Below, piece after piece: positions 1 to 9,223 of a stretch of 64,000 nt of DNA (position 1 is its first letter; each line of letters starts with the position of its first letter). The position numbers and the translations under genes were made by a program. Under the pieces are notes generated by a model, which did no database searches, was not told the origin of the DNA, and worked only from the letters and a program-made list of their open reading frames with translations. Source of the stretch: Colivivens sp963594655 (GTDB lineage: Bacteria > Bacteroidota > Bacteroidia > Bacteroidales > Bacteroidaceae); the NCBI GenBank assembly GCA_963594655.1, contig CAVBFD010000006.1, positions 10,127 through 74,126 on the forward strand. The letters run 5' to 3'.

Positions 1-562
1 ACTCAGACCTGAGATTGCCAGCAGCCGACTGAACATCGAGTCGAGCGCACTGGCGGTGGACATCGCCAAAGCCGGCTACCTGCCCACCATCAGTCTCAAC
101 GCCAGCGTCGGCACGAACAACTCCAGTGGCATCGAGACAACATTCTTCAAGCAGATAAAGACCAACATGAGCAACTCGCTCGGCATATCAGTGTCAGTCC
201 CCATCTTCGACCAGAAGTCCAACCTGACCAGTATCAGGAAAGCCAAACTGGCGTACGCCAACAGCAACCTGCAGTTGAAGGACGCGGAGAAGACCCTGTA
301 CAGCAACATAGAGAACTTCTGGTTGAACGCCACCACATCGCAGCAGCAGTACATCTACGCCAAGTCCAATGTGGAGAGTATGCAGGAGAGCTACGACCTT
401 GTGAGCGAGCAGTTCCGTCTTGGACTGAAGAACGTGGTGGAACTGACCACAGGAAAGAACAACCTGCTGCAGGCAGAGCAACAGCTGCTGCAGTCCAAAT
501 ACAACACGCTGTACAACATAGCGATGTTGGAATTCTACAGAGGCAACAACATCAAACTGTAA
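1..562 (+). CDS. TolC-family outer membrane efflux protein (3' part)
   Basis: The reading frame is open from base 2, so the 5' end lies outside the window; about 186 codons are visible. The protein would be the outer-membrane channel of a tripartite efflux pump. The visible part has the TolC pattern: an RPEI-type opening, AKAGYLPTISL entering a beta strand, a GISVSVPIFD strand, long Gln/Asn/Leu-rich coiled-coil helices, and a final LGLKNVVELTTGKNNLLQAEQQLLQSKYN helix. It ends 22 bp before the adaptor gene and is clearly part of the same operon. The exported substrate cannot be told from the sequence. Confidence 0.9.
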   Translation, partial: LRPEIASSRLNIESSALAVDIAKAGYLPTISLNASVGTNNSSGIETTFFKQIKTNMSNSLGISVSVPIFDQKSNLTSIRKAKLAYANSNLQLKDAEKTLYSNIENFWLNATTSQQQYIYAKSNVESMQESYDLVSEQFRLGLKNVVELTTGKNNLLQAEQQLLQSKYNTLYNIAMLEFYRGNNIKL

Positions 563-584
563 CACAAAAACAAAGAAACGAAAT

Positions 585-1775
585 ATGAACAAGAGTATTT
601 TTAAGTTAGGCGCAACGCTTACACTGATAACAATGACCTTCATCGCCTGCTCAGAGAGCGCGGACGTGACGTACAAGACTGAAGCCGTGTCAAAGCAAGA
701 CCTGTCCACCAGCATCACAGCCACAGGTTCCATCGAGCCGGTGACACAAGTGGAGGTGGGAACACAGGTGTCCGGTATCATCGACAAGATATACGTGGAC
801 TACAACAGTGTGGTACACAAGGGCGACATCATCGCGGAGCTTGACAAGACCAACCTGACAAGTGAACTGGCTTCTGCCAAGAGCAATCTGGCGAACTACC
901 AGAGCAACCTCAACTACCAGACAGCCAACTACAACCGCTACAAGACCCTGTACAACAAAGGACTGGTAAGCGCGAACGACTATGAGAACGCGCGCCTCTC
1001 GTACGAACAGGCCCTGCAGCAGGTGGCAGTGCAGCAACAGAACGTGCAGAAGGCGCAGACCAACCTCGGCTACGCCACCATCACGTCACCGATTGACGGA
1101 GTGGTACTCTCACGTGAGGTGGAAGAGGGACAGACCGTGGCCTCAGCGATGACCACCCCTACCCTCTTCATCATCGCACAGGACCTCACCGACATGCGTG
1201 TCATCGCCGACATCGACGAGGCTGACATAGGCGGTGTGCAGGAAGGACAGAGGGTCAGTTTCACTGTTGACGCATACCCGGAGGACGTGTTCGAGGGAAG
1301 AGTGACACAGGTGCGCCAGAATGCCACAACAGAGAGCAATGTAGTGACATACGAGGTGGTCATCTCCGCACGCAACGACGACCTTAAACTGAAGCCGGGC
1401 CTGACCGCCAATGTTACCATTTATGTGATGGAACTGCACGACGTGCTGTCAGTACCGTCAAAGGCACTCCGCTTCACACCGAACGAACTGTTGTTGAAGG
1501 ACGACGAGAAGGTGGTGGACTGCGATGGAGAGAACAAGGTATGGGTGCGCGAGGGCAACACCTTCAAGGCCATAGCTGTGGAGATTGGCAACACCAACGG
1601 CACATACACTGAGATAAAGTCAGGTCTCAAGGAAGGGACTGAGGTCATCACTGAGTTCGAACTCAACGAGGTGAAGGAAGAGGAGACAACGGCAAGCAAC
1701 CCGTTCATGCCGGGACCAAGGAACAACAACAAAAACCAGAAGTCCGGCAACGGTTCAAACGGCGGTAAAAAGTAA
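585..1775 (+). CDS. MacA-like efflux periplasmic adaptor lipoprotein
   Basis: Membrane-fusion (HlyD/MacA-type) adaptor of 396 aa that would link the inner-membrane ABC transporter to the TolC channel. The N-terminus is a lipoprotein signal (hydrophobic run ending FIACSES), so it is probably anchored by a lipidated Cys. A biotinyl-lipoyl-like segment (VGTQVSGIIDKIYVDYNSVV), a coiled-coil hairpin rich in Asn, Gln and Tyr (about 95-150), the second lipoyl half (TITSPIDGVVLSREVEEGQTV) and beta-barrel plus membrane-proximal domains follow in order. The C-terminal 25 residues are Asn/Lys/Gly-rich and low complexity. The stop codon overlaps the next start (TAATG), which implies translational coupling. 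Confidence 0.93.
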   Translation: MNKSIFKLGATLTLITMTFIACSESADVTYKTEAVSKQDLSTSITATGSIEPVTQVEVGTQVSGIIDKIYVDYNSVVHKGDIIAELDKTNLTSELASAKSNLANYQSNLNYQTANYNRYKTLYNKGLVSANDYENARLSYEQALQQVAVQQQNVQKAQTNLGYATITSPIDGVVLSREVEEGQTVASAMTTPTLFIIAQDLTDMRVIADIDEADIGGVQEGQRVSFTVDAYPEDVFEGRVTQVRQNATTESNVVTYEVVISARNDDLKLKPGLTANVTIYVMELHDVLSVPSKALRFTPNELLLKDDEKVVDCDGENKVWVREGNTFKAIAVEIGNTNGTYTEIKSGLKEGTEVITEFELNEVKEEETTASNPFMPGPRNNNKNQKSGNGSNGGKK

Positions 1776-2539
1776 TGGCGATGGAAGTGAACAAAGATAA
1801 GGTAGTAATAGAACTCCAAAACGTAAAACGCCACTTTCAGGTCGGCAACGAGACCGTGAAAGCCCTGCGCGGCATATCGTTCAAGATATACGAAGGCGAG
1901 TTCGTTACCATCCAAGGCACATCAGGATCGGGCAAGTCCACCTTGCTCAACCAACTGGGATGTCTTGACACTCCGACCTCCGGCGAGTACTTCCTCGACG
2001 GAGTTCCAGTGCGGAAGATGTCGAAGAACCAGCGGGCGCACCTGCGCAACAAGAAAATCGGGTTCATATTCCAGAACTACAACCTCCTGCCCAACACCTC
2101 TGCGGTGGAGAACGTGGAACTGCCGCTTATGTACAACAATAAGTTCAGTGCCAAGCAAAGGCGAGAGGCCGCAGTCAAGGCACTGGAGGCAGTGGGACTG
2201 GGCGACCGCCTTTACCATAAGTCCAACCAGATGTCGGGTGGACAGATGCAGAGGGTGGCCATCGCGCGCGCCTTGGTCAACGACCCTGCCGTACTGTTGG
2301 CGGACGAGGCTACGGGAAACCTGGACACGCGCACCTCGTTCGAGATGCTGGTGCTTTTCCAACAACTCTACAAGCAAGGCCACACGATTATCTTCGTGAC
2401 ACACAACCCGGAGATTGCGGAGTATGCGTCACGCAACATCAACCTGCGGGACGGCAAGATACGTGAGGATACCGTCAACACCAACATCAAATCAGCAGCT
2501 GAGACACTCGCCTCACTGCCTAAACCACAAGACGACTGA
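1775..2539 (+). CDS. MacB/LolD-type ABC transporter ATP-binding protein
   Basis: Nucleotide-binding subunit of 254 aa. Walker A is GTSGSGKSTLL (about 50-60), the signature is MSGGQMQRVAIARAL, Walker B is VLLADEATGNLD, and the switch His is in FVTHNPE. It belongs to the MacB/LolD/FtsE group and would energise the neighbouring FtsX-type permease. The start overlaps the adaptor stop by one base; a second in-frame ATG lies 6 bp downstream. In enterobacterial MacB the ATPase and permease are one polypeptide; here they are separate genes, as is usual in Bacteroidetes. Confidence 0.95.
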   Translation: MAMEVNKDKVVIELQNVKRHFQVGNETVKALRGISFKIYEGEFVTIQGTSGSGKSTLLNQLGCLDTPTSGEYFLDGVPVRKMSKNQRAHLRNKKIGFIFQNYNLLPNTSAVENVELPLMYNNKFSAKQRREAAVKALEAVGLGDRLYHKSNQMSGGQMQRVAIARALVNDPAVLLADEATGNLDTRTSFEMLVLFQQLYKQGHTIIFVTHNPEIAEYASRNINLRDGKIREDTVNTNIKSAAETLASLPKPQDD

Positions 2540-2541
2540 CT

Positions 2542-3762
2542 ATGAACGTTCTGAATTTGATAAAAGTGTCACTGAAGGCAGTGGCAAGCAACAAGATGAG
2601 GTCTTTCCTCAGTATGCTCGGCATCATCATCGGTGTGGCTGCCGTCATAGCCATGATGAGTATCGGACAGGGTTCCAAGGAAAGTATCAGAAAGGAACTC
2701 TCGACCATGGGAACCAACCTGCTGACCGTGCGTCCCGGAGCGGAGCGTCGTGGAGGAGTACGTCTTGACCCATCGGAGATGCAGACCCTCAAGATGGCGG
2801 ATTACGAGGCTATCATGGCTGAGAAGAAGTATGTGACCAACGTGTCACCGGAAGTGACCGCGAGCGGCCAGGTGGTATACGGCAACAGCAACACCCAGAC
2901 TACCATTTACGGTGAGACTCCCGAGTACCTTGACATCAAGCAATGGGTGATTGAACAGGGCGACTGCTTCACCGAGGAGGACATAAAGAAATCGGCGAAG
3001 GTGTGCGTGGTGGGCAAGACCATCGTGGACGAGCTGTTCGGTGAGGGAGCTGACGTGATAGGCAAGAACATTCGGTTCAAGTCCATCCCCATGAAGATAG
3101 TGGGCGTACTGAAGTCGAAGGGCTACAACAACTGGGGTATGGACCAGGACAATGTAATCATCGCGCCCTACACCTGCGTGATGAAGCGTATAGCCGCCCA
3201 GACCTACTTCTCCTCTATCGTCTGCTCTGCCATCACTGAGGAACTGTCGGACAACGCGATAGAGGAACTGACACAGATTCTCCGCCGCAACCATAAGATT
3301 AAAGACGGTGACGATGATGACTTCACCATACGGTCACAGGCAGAGATGATGGAAACCATGTCCAGCACTATGGACACTGTGACCCTCATCCTCGGTATCG
3401 CCGCAGGCTTCTCGCTCCTCATCGCCGGCATCGGTATCATGAACATCATGTTGGTGTCTGTCACCGAGCGCACCAAGGAGATAGGACTGCGTATGGCTGT
3501 CGGAGCTACTGGCTTCGTGATAAGCGTGCAGTTCCTCATCGAGTCCATCATCATCAGTGTCACTGGAGGTGTCTTCGGTGTCCTGCTCGGTGTGGGTGCA
3601 TCCGAATGGGTACTCCCACTTTTCGGAATGCCAAGCAGTGTGCCTTCATGGTCCATATTCCTGTCGTTCGGAGTATGTGTAGTCATTGGAGTGCTGTTCG
3701 GTTATATCCCTGCGAACAAAGCGGCCAACATGGACCCGATTGAGGCTATAAGGCATGAGTGA
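2542..3762 (+). CDS. MacB-like ABC transporter permease (FtsX family)
   Basis: Permease of 406 aa with the MacB layout: one N-terminal membrane helix (about 20-42, SFLSMLGIIIGVAAVIAMM, the typical LGIIIGVAAVI motif), a large periplasmic MacB_PCD-type domain (about 50-270), then three C-terminal helices with the FtsX signature GIMNIMLVSVTERTKEIGLRMAVGA. It follows the ATPase by 2 bp. Together with the upstream genes it makes a complete TolC-MacA-MacB-like pump; the substrate could be a peptide, antibiotic or envelope lipid. A short palindrome (3768-3784) lies directly after the stop. Confidence 0.94.
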   Translation: MNVLNLIKVSLKAVASNKMRSFLSMLGIIIGVAAVIAMMSIGQGSKESIRKELSTMGTNLLTVRPGAERRGGVRLDPSEMQTLKMADYEAIMAEKKYVTNVSPEVTASGQVVYGNSNTQTTIYGETPEYLDIKQWVIEQGDCFTEEDIKKSAKVCVVGKTIVDELFGEGADVIGKNIRFKSIPMKIVGVLKSKGYNNWGMDQDNVIIAPYTCVMKRIAAQTYFSSIVCSAITEELSDNAIEELTQILRRNHKIKDGDDDDFTIRSQAEMMETMSSTMDTVTLILGIAAGFSLLIAGIGIMNIMLVSVTERTKEIGLRMAVGATGFVISVQFLIESIIISVTGGVFGVLLGVGASEWVLPLFGMPSSVPSWSIFLSFGVCVVIGVLFGYIPANKAANMDPIEAIRHE

Positions 3763-3767
3763 ACGGA

Positions 3768-3784
3768 ACGGTCGTCACGACCGT
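3768..3784. repeat. Palindrome after the permease stop codon
   Basis: ACGGTCGT and ACGACCGT are inverted copies around a single central C. It lies 5 bp after the permease stop and about 33 bp before the terminator hairpin. It could fold as an mRNA 3' hairpin or be a binding site; nothing in the sequence decides. Confidence 0.5.
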
Positions 3785-3816
3785 CCGTCCATTCAAGGAT
3801 GAAACCAGTAGGCATC

Positions 3817-3855
3817 AAAAAAAAGGTGTATCCGCTTTGGCGGATACACCTTTTT
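3817..3855. terminator. Bidirectional rho-independent terminator
   Basis: An 11-bp perfect stem (GGTGTATCCGC / GCGGATACACC, 3825-3835 with 3840-3850) is flanked by A8 on the left and T5 on the right, so it reads as stem plus U-tract on both strands. It ends the efflux operon (+) and the ilv operon (-), whose last gene stops 19 bp away. Confidence 0.92.
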
Positions 3856-3873
3856 ATATATAGAAGAACGTTA

Positions 3874-4917
3874 TCAGTTGTTCTCAGGACGGAGCTGACG
3901 TACAACCTCAGCTGTGCGCCACATCTCAGAGTCGTGCATAGCGGCAAGTTCCTTCTCCAATCCCGCACGGTAGTCCGGCTTTGAGTTGGAGTCGATGGAA
4001 ATCTGAGCCTCATTACCTGATTTTACAGAATCATAGAGCTGCTGCATAACCGGCTTGATGGCGTCGTGGAAACGCGGAGCCCAGTCGAGTGCGCCACGCT
4101 GTGCTGTAGTAGAGCAGTTAGCGTACATCCAGTCCATTCCCTTTGCTGCGAACAGCGGCATAAGAGACTGGGTAAGTTCCTCAACTGTCTCGTTGAATGC
4201 CTCAGATGGAGTGTGTCCGTTCTCACGGAGAGTCTCATACTGTGCTGAGAGGAGTCCCTGAATAGCGCCCATAAGAGAACCGCGCTCACCTGTAAGGTCT
4301 GATGTGGCCTCACGCTGGAATGTAGTCTCGAAGAGGTAACCGGAACCGATACCGATACCCAGAGCGAGAGTGCGGTCGAGAGCGTGACCGCTTGCGTCCT
4401 GGTATACAGCGTATGATGAGTTGATTCCGCGTCCTTCGAGGAACATGGAACGGAGTGAAGTACCAGATCCCTTTGGAGCTACCATGATCACGTCAACATC
4501 CTTTGGAGGAACACAGCCTGTACGGTCGCTCCATGTGATGGCGAAACCGTGAGAGAAATAAAGGGCCTTGCCCGGAGTGAGGTACTTCTTTACAGTAGGC
4601 CATACAGAGATTACAGCCGCGTCTGAAAGCAGACACATGATGATTGTACCTTTCTCAGCTGCCTCCTCGATAGAGAACAGGGTCTCGCCCGGAACCCATC
4701 CGTCAGCCTTTGCCTTCTCGAAAGTCTTGCCCTGACGCTGGCCCACGATTACATTGAAACCGTTGTCACGAAGGTTGCATGACTGACCGGGACCCTGCAC
4801 TCCGTAACCGAGTACAGCGATGGTCTCGTTCTTCAATATCTCACGAGCTTTCTCAAGTGGAAACTCCTCACGGGTCATCACTTCTTCAATGACACCGCCA
4901 AAATTCATTTTTGCCAT
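3874..4917 (-). CDS. ilvC: Ketol-acid reductoisomerase (class I, short form)
   Basis: Second common step of isoleucine/valine synthesis: NADPH-dependent isomeroreduction of acetolactate or acetohydroxybutyrate. At 347 aa it has class I (short) size. The Rossmann glycine loop GYGVQGPGQ is at about 37-45, the cofactor loop is VGQRQGK, MVAPKGSG carries the catalytic Lys, FSHGF carries the conserved His, and the metal-binding Asp/Glu are in ATSDLTGERG. The cofactor loop reads QGPGQ where the common form is QGHA. It is the last gene of the ilv operon, 38 bp behind ilvN, and is followed by a strong terminator. Confidence 0.96.
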   Translation of the reverse strand: MAKMNFGGVIEEVMTREEFPLEKAREILKNETIAVLGYGVQGPGQSCNLRDNGFNVIVGQRQGKTFEKAKADGWVPGETLFSIEEAAEKGTIIMCLLSDAAVISVWPTVKKYLTPGKALYFSHGFAITWSDRTGCVPPKDVDVIMVAPKGSGTSLRSMFLEGRGINSSYAVYQDASGHALDRTLALGIGIGSGYLFETTFQREATSDLTGERGSLMGAIQGLLSAQYETLRENGHTPSEAFNETVEELTQSLMPLFAAKGMDWMYANCSTTAQRGALDWAPRFHDAIKPVMQQLYDSVKSGNEAQISIDSNSKPDYRAGLEKELAAMHDSEMWRTAEVVRQLRPENN

Positions 4918-4955
4918 AATAAAATCCTTTCTTTTATCTATAGTTGATTATATGA

Positions 4956-5570
4956 TTACTCTTTGTTTCTCATCTCCTCACGCAACGCCAGATAAGCGTC
5001 GAGCCGTTCCTCTGTACTCTTGGTGATACATATCCTGCCCGAACGGACGAACTGCAGCACCGCACCCTGTTCGTTCAGCGCGTTGTAGAGCGAGAGTATT
5101 TCCTTTGTCACACCTGTCTTCTCCGCTGTGGCATACACTGGGTTCACCTCCACGATATGGGCGTTGTGCAGACGTATGGTCTTCGACACGTCCTCGTTCT
5201 CCAACATCACCGGGGTCGAAATCTTCAGGAGTGAAGTCTCGATGATGAATATCTCATCATCCGTATAGTAGTTCGCCTGCAGCACATCCACCCGCTTCTC
5301 CATCTGTTTGGTCAGTTGGCGTGCCATACGATCTGAACAATAGCAGGTGACAGTAAACTTATGCACACCCTTGGTGCTGGAGGCACACACGTTTATTGTC
5401 TCGATATTTATCTGCCGGCGTGTGAAGATGGCGGATATCTGTGACAGCAGTCCCGGTGTGTTCTCCGAGTATATGAGGATGGTGTACAGTCTGTCACACT
5501 GTGTCAAGTCCTTTTCTTCTATGTTCTTGCATTTACCGCAAACATTACAATCATTACTTTCCATGACCAT
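4956..5570 (-). CDS. ilvN: Acetolactate synthase regulatory (small) subunit with Cys-rich N-terminus
   Basis: Regulatory subunit of acetohydroxyacid synthase, 204 aa, with an ACT domain at about 27-100 (YTILIYSENTPGLLSQISAIF, then RRQINIETINV) that in the family binds valine and controls the catalytic subunit. The C-terminal half matches the ALS_ss_C type. It sits 36 bp behind ilvB. Odd point: about 25 residues precede the ACT domain and contain Cys8, Cys11, Cys14 and Cys25 (CxxCxxC plus one), which common IlvN/IlvH proteins lack. A metal-binding or redox role is only inference. A second in-frame Met two codons downstream would not remove the Cys cluster. Confidence 0.93.
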   Translation of the reverse strand: MVMESNDCNVCGKCKNIEEKDLTQCDRLYTILIYSENTPGLLSQISAIFTRRQINIETINVCASSTKGVHKFTVTCYCSDRMARQLTKQMEKRVDVLQANYYTDDEIFIIETSLLKISTPVMLENEDVSKTIRLHNAHIVEVNPVYATAEKTGVTKEILSLYNALNEQGAVLQFVRSGRICITKSTEERLDAYLALREEMRNKE

Positions 5571-5606
5571 TGACTGTTTGTTATATGGATTATTGAGGGG
5601 TTTAAC

Positions 5607-7304
5607 TTATAGTTCAAGTATCATCTCGTTGACATTGGCTCCCGGAGGTGTCATCGGAAGTACGTTGTCCTCTTCCAGGACAGCGCACTGCAGGAGGTAA
5701 GGGCCGTCTGTAGCCAACATCTTCTCTATCGCACTGTCGATATGTTCCCTGTCGACCACCGTCTCAGCCGGTATGCCGTATGCCTTGGCAATGAGTTCGT
5801 AGTCCGGGTTCATCATCGGAGTGAACGAATAGCGGTGGTTGAAGAACATGGCCTGCCACTGACGCACATTACCGAGGTAATTGTTGTTCAACAGGATAAT
5901 CTTGACCGGCGCATGCTGCTCCATGATGGTTCCGAGTTCCTGAATGGTCATCTGCAGACCGCCGTCGCCCACGAACAGGCACACCGTACGGTCGGGCGCG
6001 CCGAATGTCGATCCTATAGCTGCGGGAAGTCCGAATCCCATAGTGCCGCAACCGCCCGAAGTGACGACGCTGTGCGGTTTGGTAAACTTGAAGTACCTGC
6101 ATCCGAACATCTGGTTCTGTCCCACGTCGGTCACGAGGACACCCTCGTTCTTGGTAGCCTCACTCACCTTATGTATGACCTCAGCCATACGGAGCGGGCC
6201 TTCGGTCGGATAAACCGCCTTACTGATGACCTTCTCGTATTCTTTCTCCGCATAAGGCTTGAACGACTCAATCCATTCCGTATGCTTGGTCTTGTGAACC
6301 CTCTTGGTCACCTCAGCCAGTGTGCATTTACAGTCGCCCAACACAGCCAGAGTGGTCTTCACGTTCTTGTCAATCTCACTTGGGTCTATATCGAAATGGA
6401 TTATCTTCGCCTGCTTGGCATAAGTGTTGATGTTGCCTGTTATACGGTCGTCGAAACGCATACCGACAGCAATGAGAAGGTCACACTCGTTGGTCTTGAC
6501 GTTCGGACCGAGATTACCGTGCATACCCAACATTCCCACATTCAACGGATGGTTCGACGGAAGGTCGGACAGTCCGAGGAGAGTGCAACCGACAGGTATG
6601 TCCGCTTTCTCTATAAGGTCAAGGAGTTCCGCATGAGCGTTGCCCAGTTCCACTCCCTGTCCCGCGAGCAGCAGTGGCTTGTCGGAATGGTTGATGAGGT
6701 ACGCCGCCTGTTCTATGGCATCGTTGTCCATCGTCGGCACCGGCTGGTAACTGCGTATGAAATGATCCTTGTGCGGCTCATAGTCCACCATAGCTGTCTG
6801 TGCGTTCTTGGCGAAGTCGAGTACCACCGGTCCCGGTCGTCCGCTGCGGGCGATATAGAACGCGCGGCTCACCGCCCAGGCGATGTCCTCGGCACGGCGA
6901 ATCTGGTAACTCCACTTGGCGATAGGGTTGGTCACATTCACCACGTCCACCTCCTGAAACGCGTCTGTACCCAACATGGAGGCACCCACTTGTCCGCAAA
7001 TCACCACTATCGGAGTGGAGTCAATCATCGCGTCGGCAATGCCGGTGATTGTATTGGTGGCGCCGGGTCCACTGGTCACTATGGCGCATCCAACCTTACC
7101 GGACACACGCGCATAACCCTGCGCTGCATGAGCGGCACCCTGTTCGTGACGCACCAGTATGTGGTGCAGTCTGTCGGTATAATCATAAAGTGCGTCGTAG
7201 ACGGGCATTATGGATCCGCCGGGATAACCGAACAGCGTGTCCACACCCTCATTGAGCAATGACTTCATCAAAGCCTCAGCACCTGTAATCCTTTCCATTA
7301 TCAA
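5607..7304 (-). CDS. ilvB: Acetolactate synthase catalytic (large) subunit
   Basis: ThDP-dependent enzyme (565 aa) condensing two pyruvates, or pyruvate and 2-oxobutyrate. The N-terminal pyrimidine-binding domain carries GYPGGSIMPVYDAL and the catalytic Glu in VRHEQGAAHAAQGYAR; the central FAD/DHS-type domain follows; the C-terminal pyrophosphate domain has the GDG...NN motif (VGDGGLQM to LLNNNYLGNVRQWQ). Two start codons two codons apart (7304 and 7298) are possible. It lies between ilvD (50-bp gap) and ilvN. Confidence 0.96.
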   Translation of the reverse strand: MIMERITGAEALMKSLLNEGVDTLFGYPGGSIMPVYDALYDYTDRLHHILVRHEQGAAHAAQGYARVSGKVGCAIVTSGPGATNTITGIADAMIDSTPIVVICGQVGASMLGTDAFQEVDVVNVTNPIAKWSYQIRRAEDIAWAVSRAFYIARSGRPGPVVLDFAKNAQTAMVDYEPHKDHFIRSYQPVPTMDNDAIEQAAYLINHSDKPLLLAGQGVELGNAHAELLDLIEKADIPVGCTLLGLSDLPSNHPLNVGMLGMHGNLGPNVKTNECDLLIAVGMRFDDRITGNINTYAKQAKIIHFDIDPSEIDKNVKTTLAVLGDCKCTLAEVTKRVHKTKHTEWIESFKPYAEKEYEKVISKAVYPTEGPLRMAEVIHKVSEATKNEGVLVTDVGQNQMFGCRYFKFTKPHSVVTSGGCGTMGFGLPAAIGSTFGAPDRTVCLFVGDGGLQMTIQELGTIMEQHAPVKIILLNNNYLGNVRQWQAMFFNHRYSFTPMMNPDYELIAKAYGIPAETVVDREHIDSAIEKMLATDGPYLLQCAVLEEDNVLPMTPPGANVNEMILEL

Positions 7305-7354
7305 ATAACACTTATTGTCTACCCCGGCAGTCTCGCCGCCGGACTGTAGTCTTC

Positions 7355-9157
7355 TTAATCAATTATTCTTACTCCTCCCTTGTCCGCGCTGCTCACACTC
7401 TGGGCATAGGCACGGAGGGACTTACTTACATTCCTGTTCCGTCTCAACGGCTGCTGCGGACGCGCCGCCAACTCCTCATCGCTCAACCTCACGTTGATTG
7501 AACGGTTCGGTATGTCTATCTCTATTATGTCTCCGTCCACAATCTTGCCTATATTGCCACCACTGGCAGCCTCAGGACTGATGTGTCCGATACTCAAGCC
7601 GCTTGTTCCACCGGAGAAGCGTCCGTCGGTGATGAGCGCGCACTCCTTACCGAGGTGCATGGACTTGATGTAGGATGTGGGATAAAGCATCTCCTGCATA
7701 CCCGGTCCACCCTTCGGACCCTCGTGGGTTATCACCACCACATCACCCGACTTCACCTTACCGCCAAGGATGCCCTCGCAAGCGTCCTCCTGTGAATCGA
7801 ACACCACAGCCAGACCGGAGAACTTCCACAGACTCTCGTCCACTCCCGCTGTCTTGACCACGCAACCGTCCTGTGCGATGTTGCCAAACAGGATGGCCAT
7901 ACCTCCGTCCTTGGTGTAGGCATGTTCAATATCACGTATACAACCGCCGGCGCGGTCGGTATCGAGTGTCTCGTAGACTGTGTTCTGTACTCCCAGTTTA
8001 TTGCAGAACACACCGGCAGGCGCTGAAGAGTAAATCCGCTTTGCCTCCGGATCAACATCCGCCTTCAGTATACTGTATTTCTCTATGTCCTCAGCCAGTG
8101 TGGATCCGTTGACACGCTTCACAGAAGTGTCAATCAGTCCGCCCTTAGCAAGTTCACCCAGCAGGTTGAGCATTCCACCGGCGCGTCCACACTCCTGCAC
8201 ACTGTACTTCTGTGAGTTCGGCGCCAGTTTACAAAGGAACGGAGTCTTGCGTGAGAGACGGTCGATGTCAGCCATGGTGAAGTCCACCTCTGCCTCCTGC
8301 GCCACTGCCAACAAGTGCAGCACGGTATTGGTTGACGCTCCCATGGCGATGTCGAGGGTCATGGCGTTGAGGAACGCCTTACGGGTGGCTATGCTGCGTG
8401 GCAGCACACTGTCGTCACCGTCCCCGTAATAGGCGAAGGCGTTCTTTACTATCTGTCGGGCAGCCGCCTTCATCAGTTCCACACGGTTCACGTGTGTAGC
8501 CAGAATCGTTCCGTTTCCGGGAAGCGAGAGACCGATGGCCTCTGTCAGGTTGTTCATCGAATTGGCGGTGAACATTCCTGAGCAGCAACCGCAACCGGGA
8601 CAAGCCCTGTCCTCCACCTCAGCCAGTTCGGAGTCGCTGACAGTAGTGTCCGCACCCTTCACCATGGCTGTGATAAGGTCGAGGTTCTCACCCTTGTACT
8701 TTCCGGCCTCCATCGGGCCACCGGACACGAAGACTGCCGGGATGTTCAGCCGCATTGCCGCCATCAACATTCCCGGAGTTATCTTGTCACAGTTGGAGAT
8801 ACATATCATCGCGTCCGCCTTGTGAGCGTTCACCATGTATTCCACCGAATCGGCTATTATGTCACGGCTTGGCAGTGAGTACAACATACCGTCGTGACCC
8901 ATCGCGATACCGTCGTCTATTGCAATCGTGTTGAACTCAGCCGCATAACAGCCCAGTTTCTCTATCTCAGCCTTTACTATCTGTCCAGCCTCGTGCAGGT
9001 GTGTATGACCCGGCACGAACTGGGTGAATGAATTCACAATGGCTATAATCGGTTTGCCGAACTGTTCCCTTTTCATTCCGTTGGCCACCCACAAAGCGCG
9101 TGCGCCAGCCATACGGCGGCCTTCTGTACAAACCGCACTACGTAATTTATTTTTCAT
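7355..9157 (-). CDS. ilvD: Dihydroxy-acid dehydratase
   Basis: Iron-sulfur dehydratase of 600 aa, third common step of valine/isoleucine synthesis. Cluster Cys motifs are visible in ISNCDKITPGM and CPGCGCCSGMFTANSMN. The segment VNSFTQFVPGHTHL lacks the additional Cys of [2Fe-2S] plant/mycobacterial types, so it belongs with the E. coli-like, oxygen-labile [4Fe-4S] group (family knowledge). First gene of the ilvDBNC operon. A promoter with an overlapping inverted repeat lies 35-98 bp upstream. Confidence 0.96.
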   Translation of the reverse strand: MKNKLRSAVCTEGRRMAGARALWVANGMKREQFGKPIIAIVNSFTQFVPGHTHLHEAGQIVKAEIEKLGCYAAEFNTIAIDDGIAMGHDGMLYSLPSRDIIADSVEYMVNAHKADAMICISNCDKITPGMLMAAMRLNIPAVFVSGGPMEAGKYKGENLDLITAMVKGADTTVSDSELAEVEDRACPGCGCCSGMFTANSMNNLTEAIGLSLPGNGTILATHVNRVELMKAAARQIVKNAFAYYGDGDDSVLPRSIATRKAFLNAMTLDIAMGASTNTVLHLLAVAQEAEVDFTMADIDRLSRKTPFLCKLAPNSQKYSVQECGRAGGMLNLLGELAKGGLIDTSVKRVNGSTLAEDIEKYSILKADVDPEAKRIYSSAPAGVFCNKLGVQNTVYETLDTDRAGGCIRDIEHAYTKDGGMAILFGNIAQDGCVVKTAGVDESLWKFSGLAVVFDSQEDACEGILGGKVKSGDVVVITHEGPKGGPGMQEMLYPTSYIKSMHLGKECALITDGRFSGGTSGLSIGHISPEAASGGNIGKIVDGDIIEIDIPNRSINVRLSDEELAARPQQPLRRNRNVSKSLRAYAQSVSSADKGGVRIID

Positions 9158-9191
9158 GTCGTTTTTGCCTTTCGCTTTAACTAATCAGTCT

Positions 9192-9223
9192 GCAAAATTA
9201 CGATAATATACTGTAAGTGCCAA
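9192..9223 (-). promoter_or_regulatory. Promoter of the ilvDBNC operon
   Basis: On the minus strand TAATTTTGC (9192-9200) matches the Bacteroidetes -7 box TAnnTTTGC. TTGG (9220-9223) serves as the -33 box with a 19-bp spacer. The start codon of ilvD is 35 bp downstream of the -7 box. Confidence 0.8.

Noticed and set aside
1..3762. Complete new toxin or defence exporter
   Set aside because: The genes are ordinary TolC/MacA/MacB-type efflux components with no peptide substrate gene nearby.
5742..7262. 506-codon open frame on the + strand opposite ilvB
   Set aside because: It is an antisense shadow of a complete, motif-rich ilvB; the translation is His/Val/Arg-rich with no domain. The codon usage of GC-rich third positions creates such frames.
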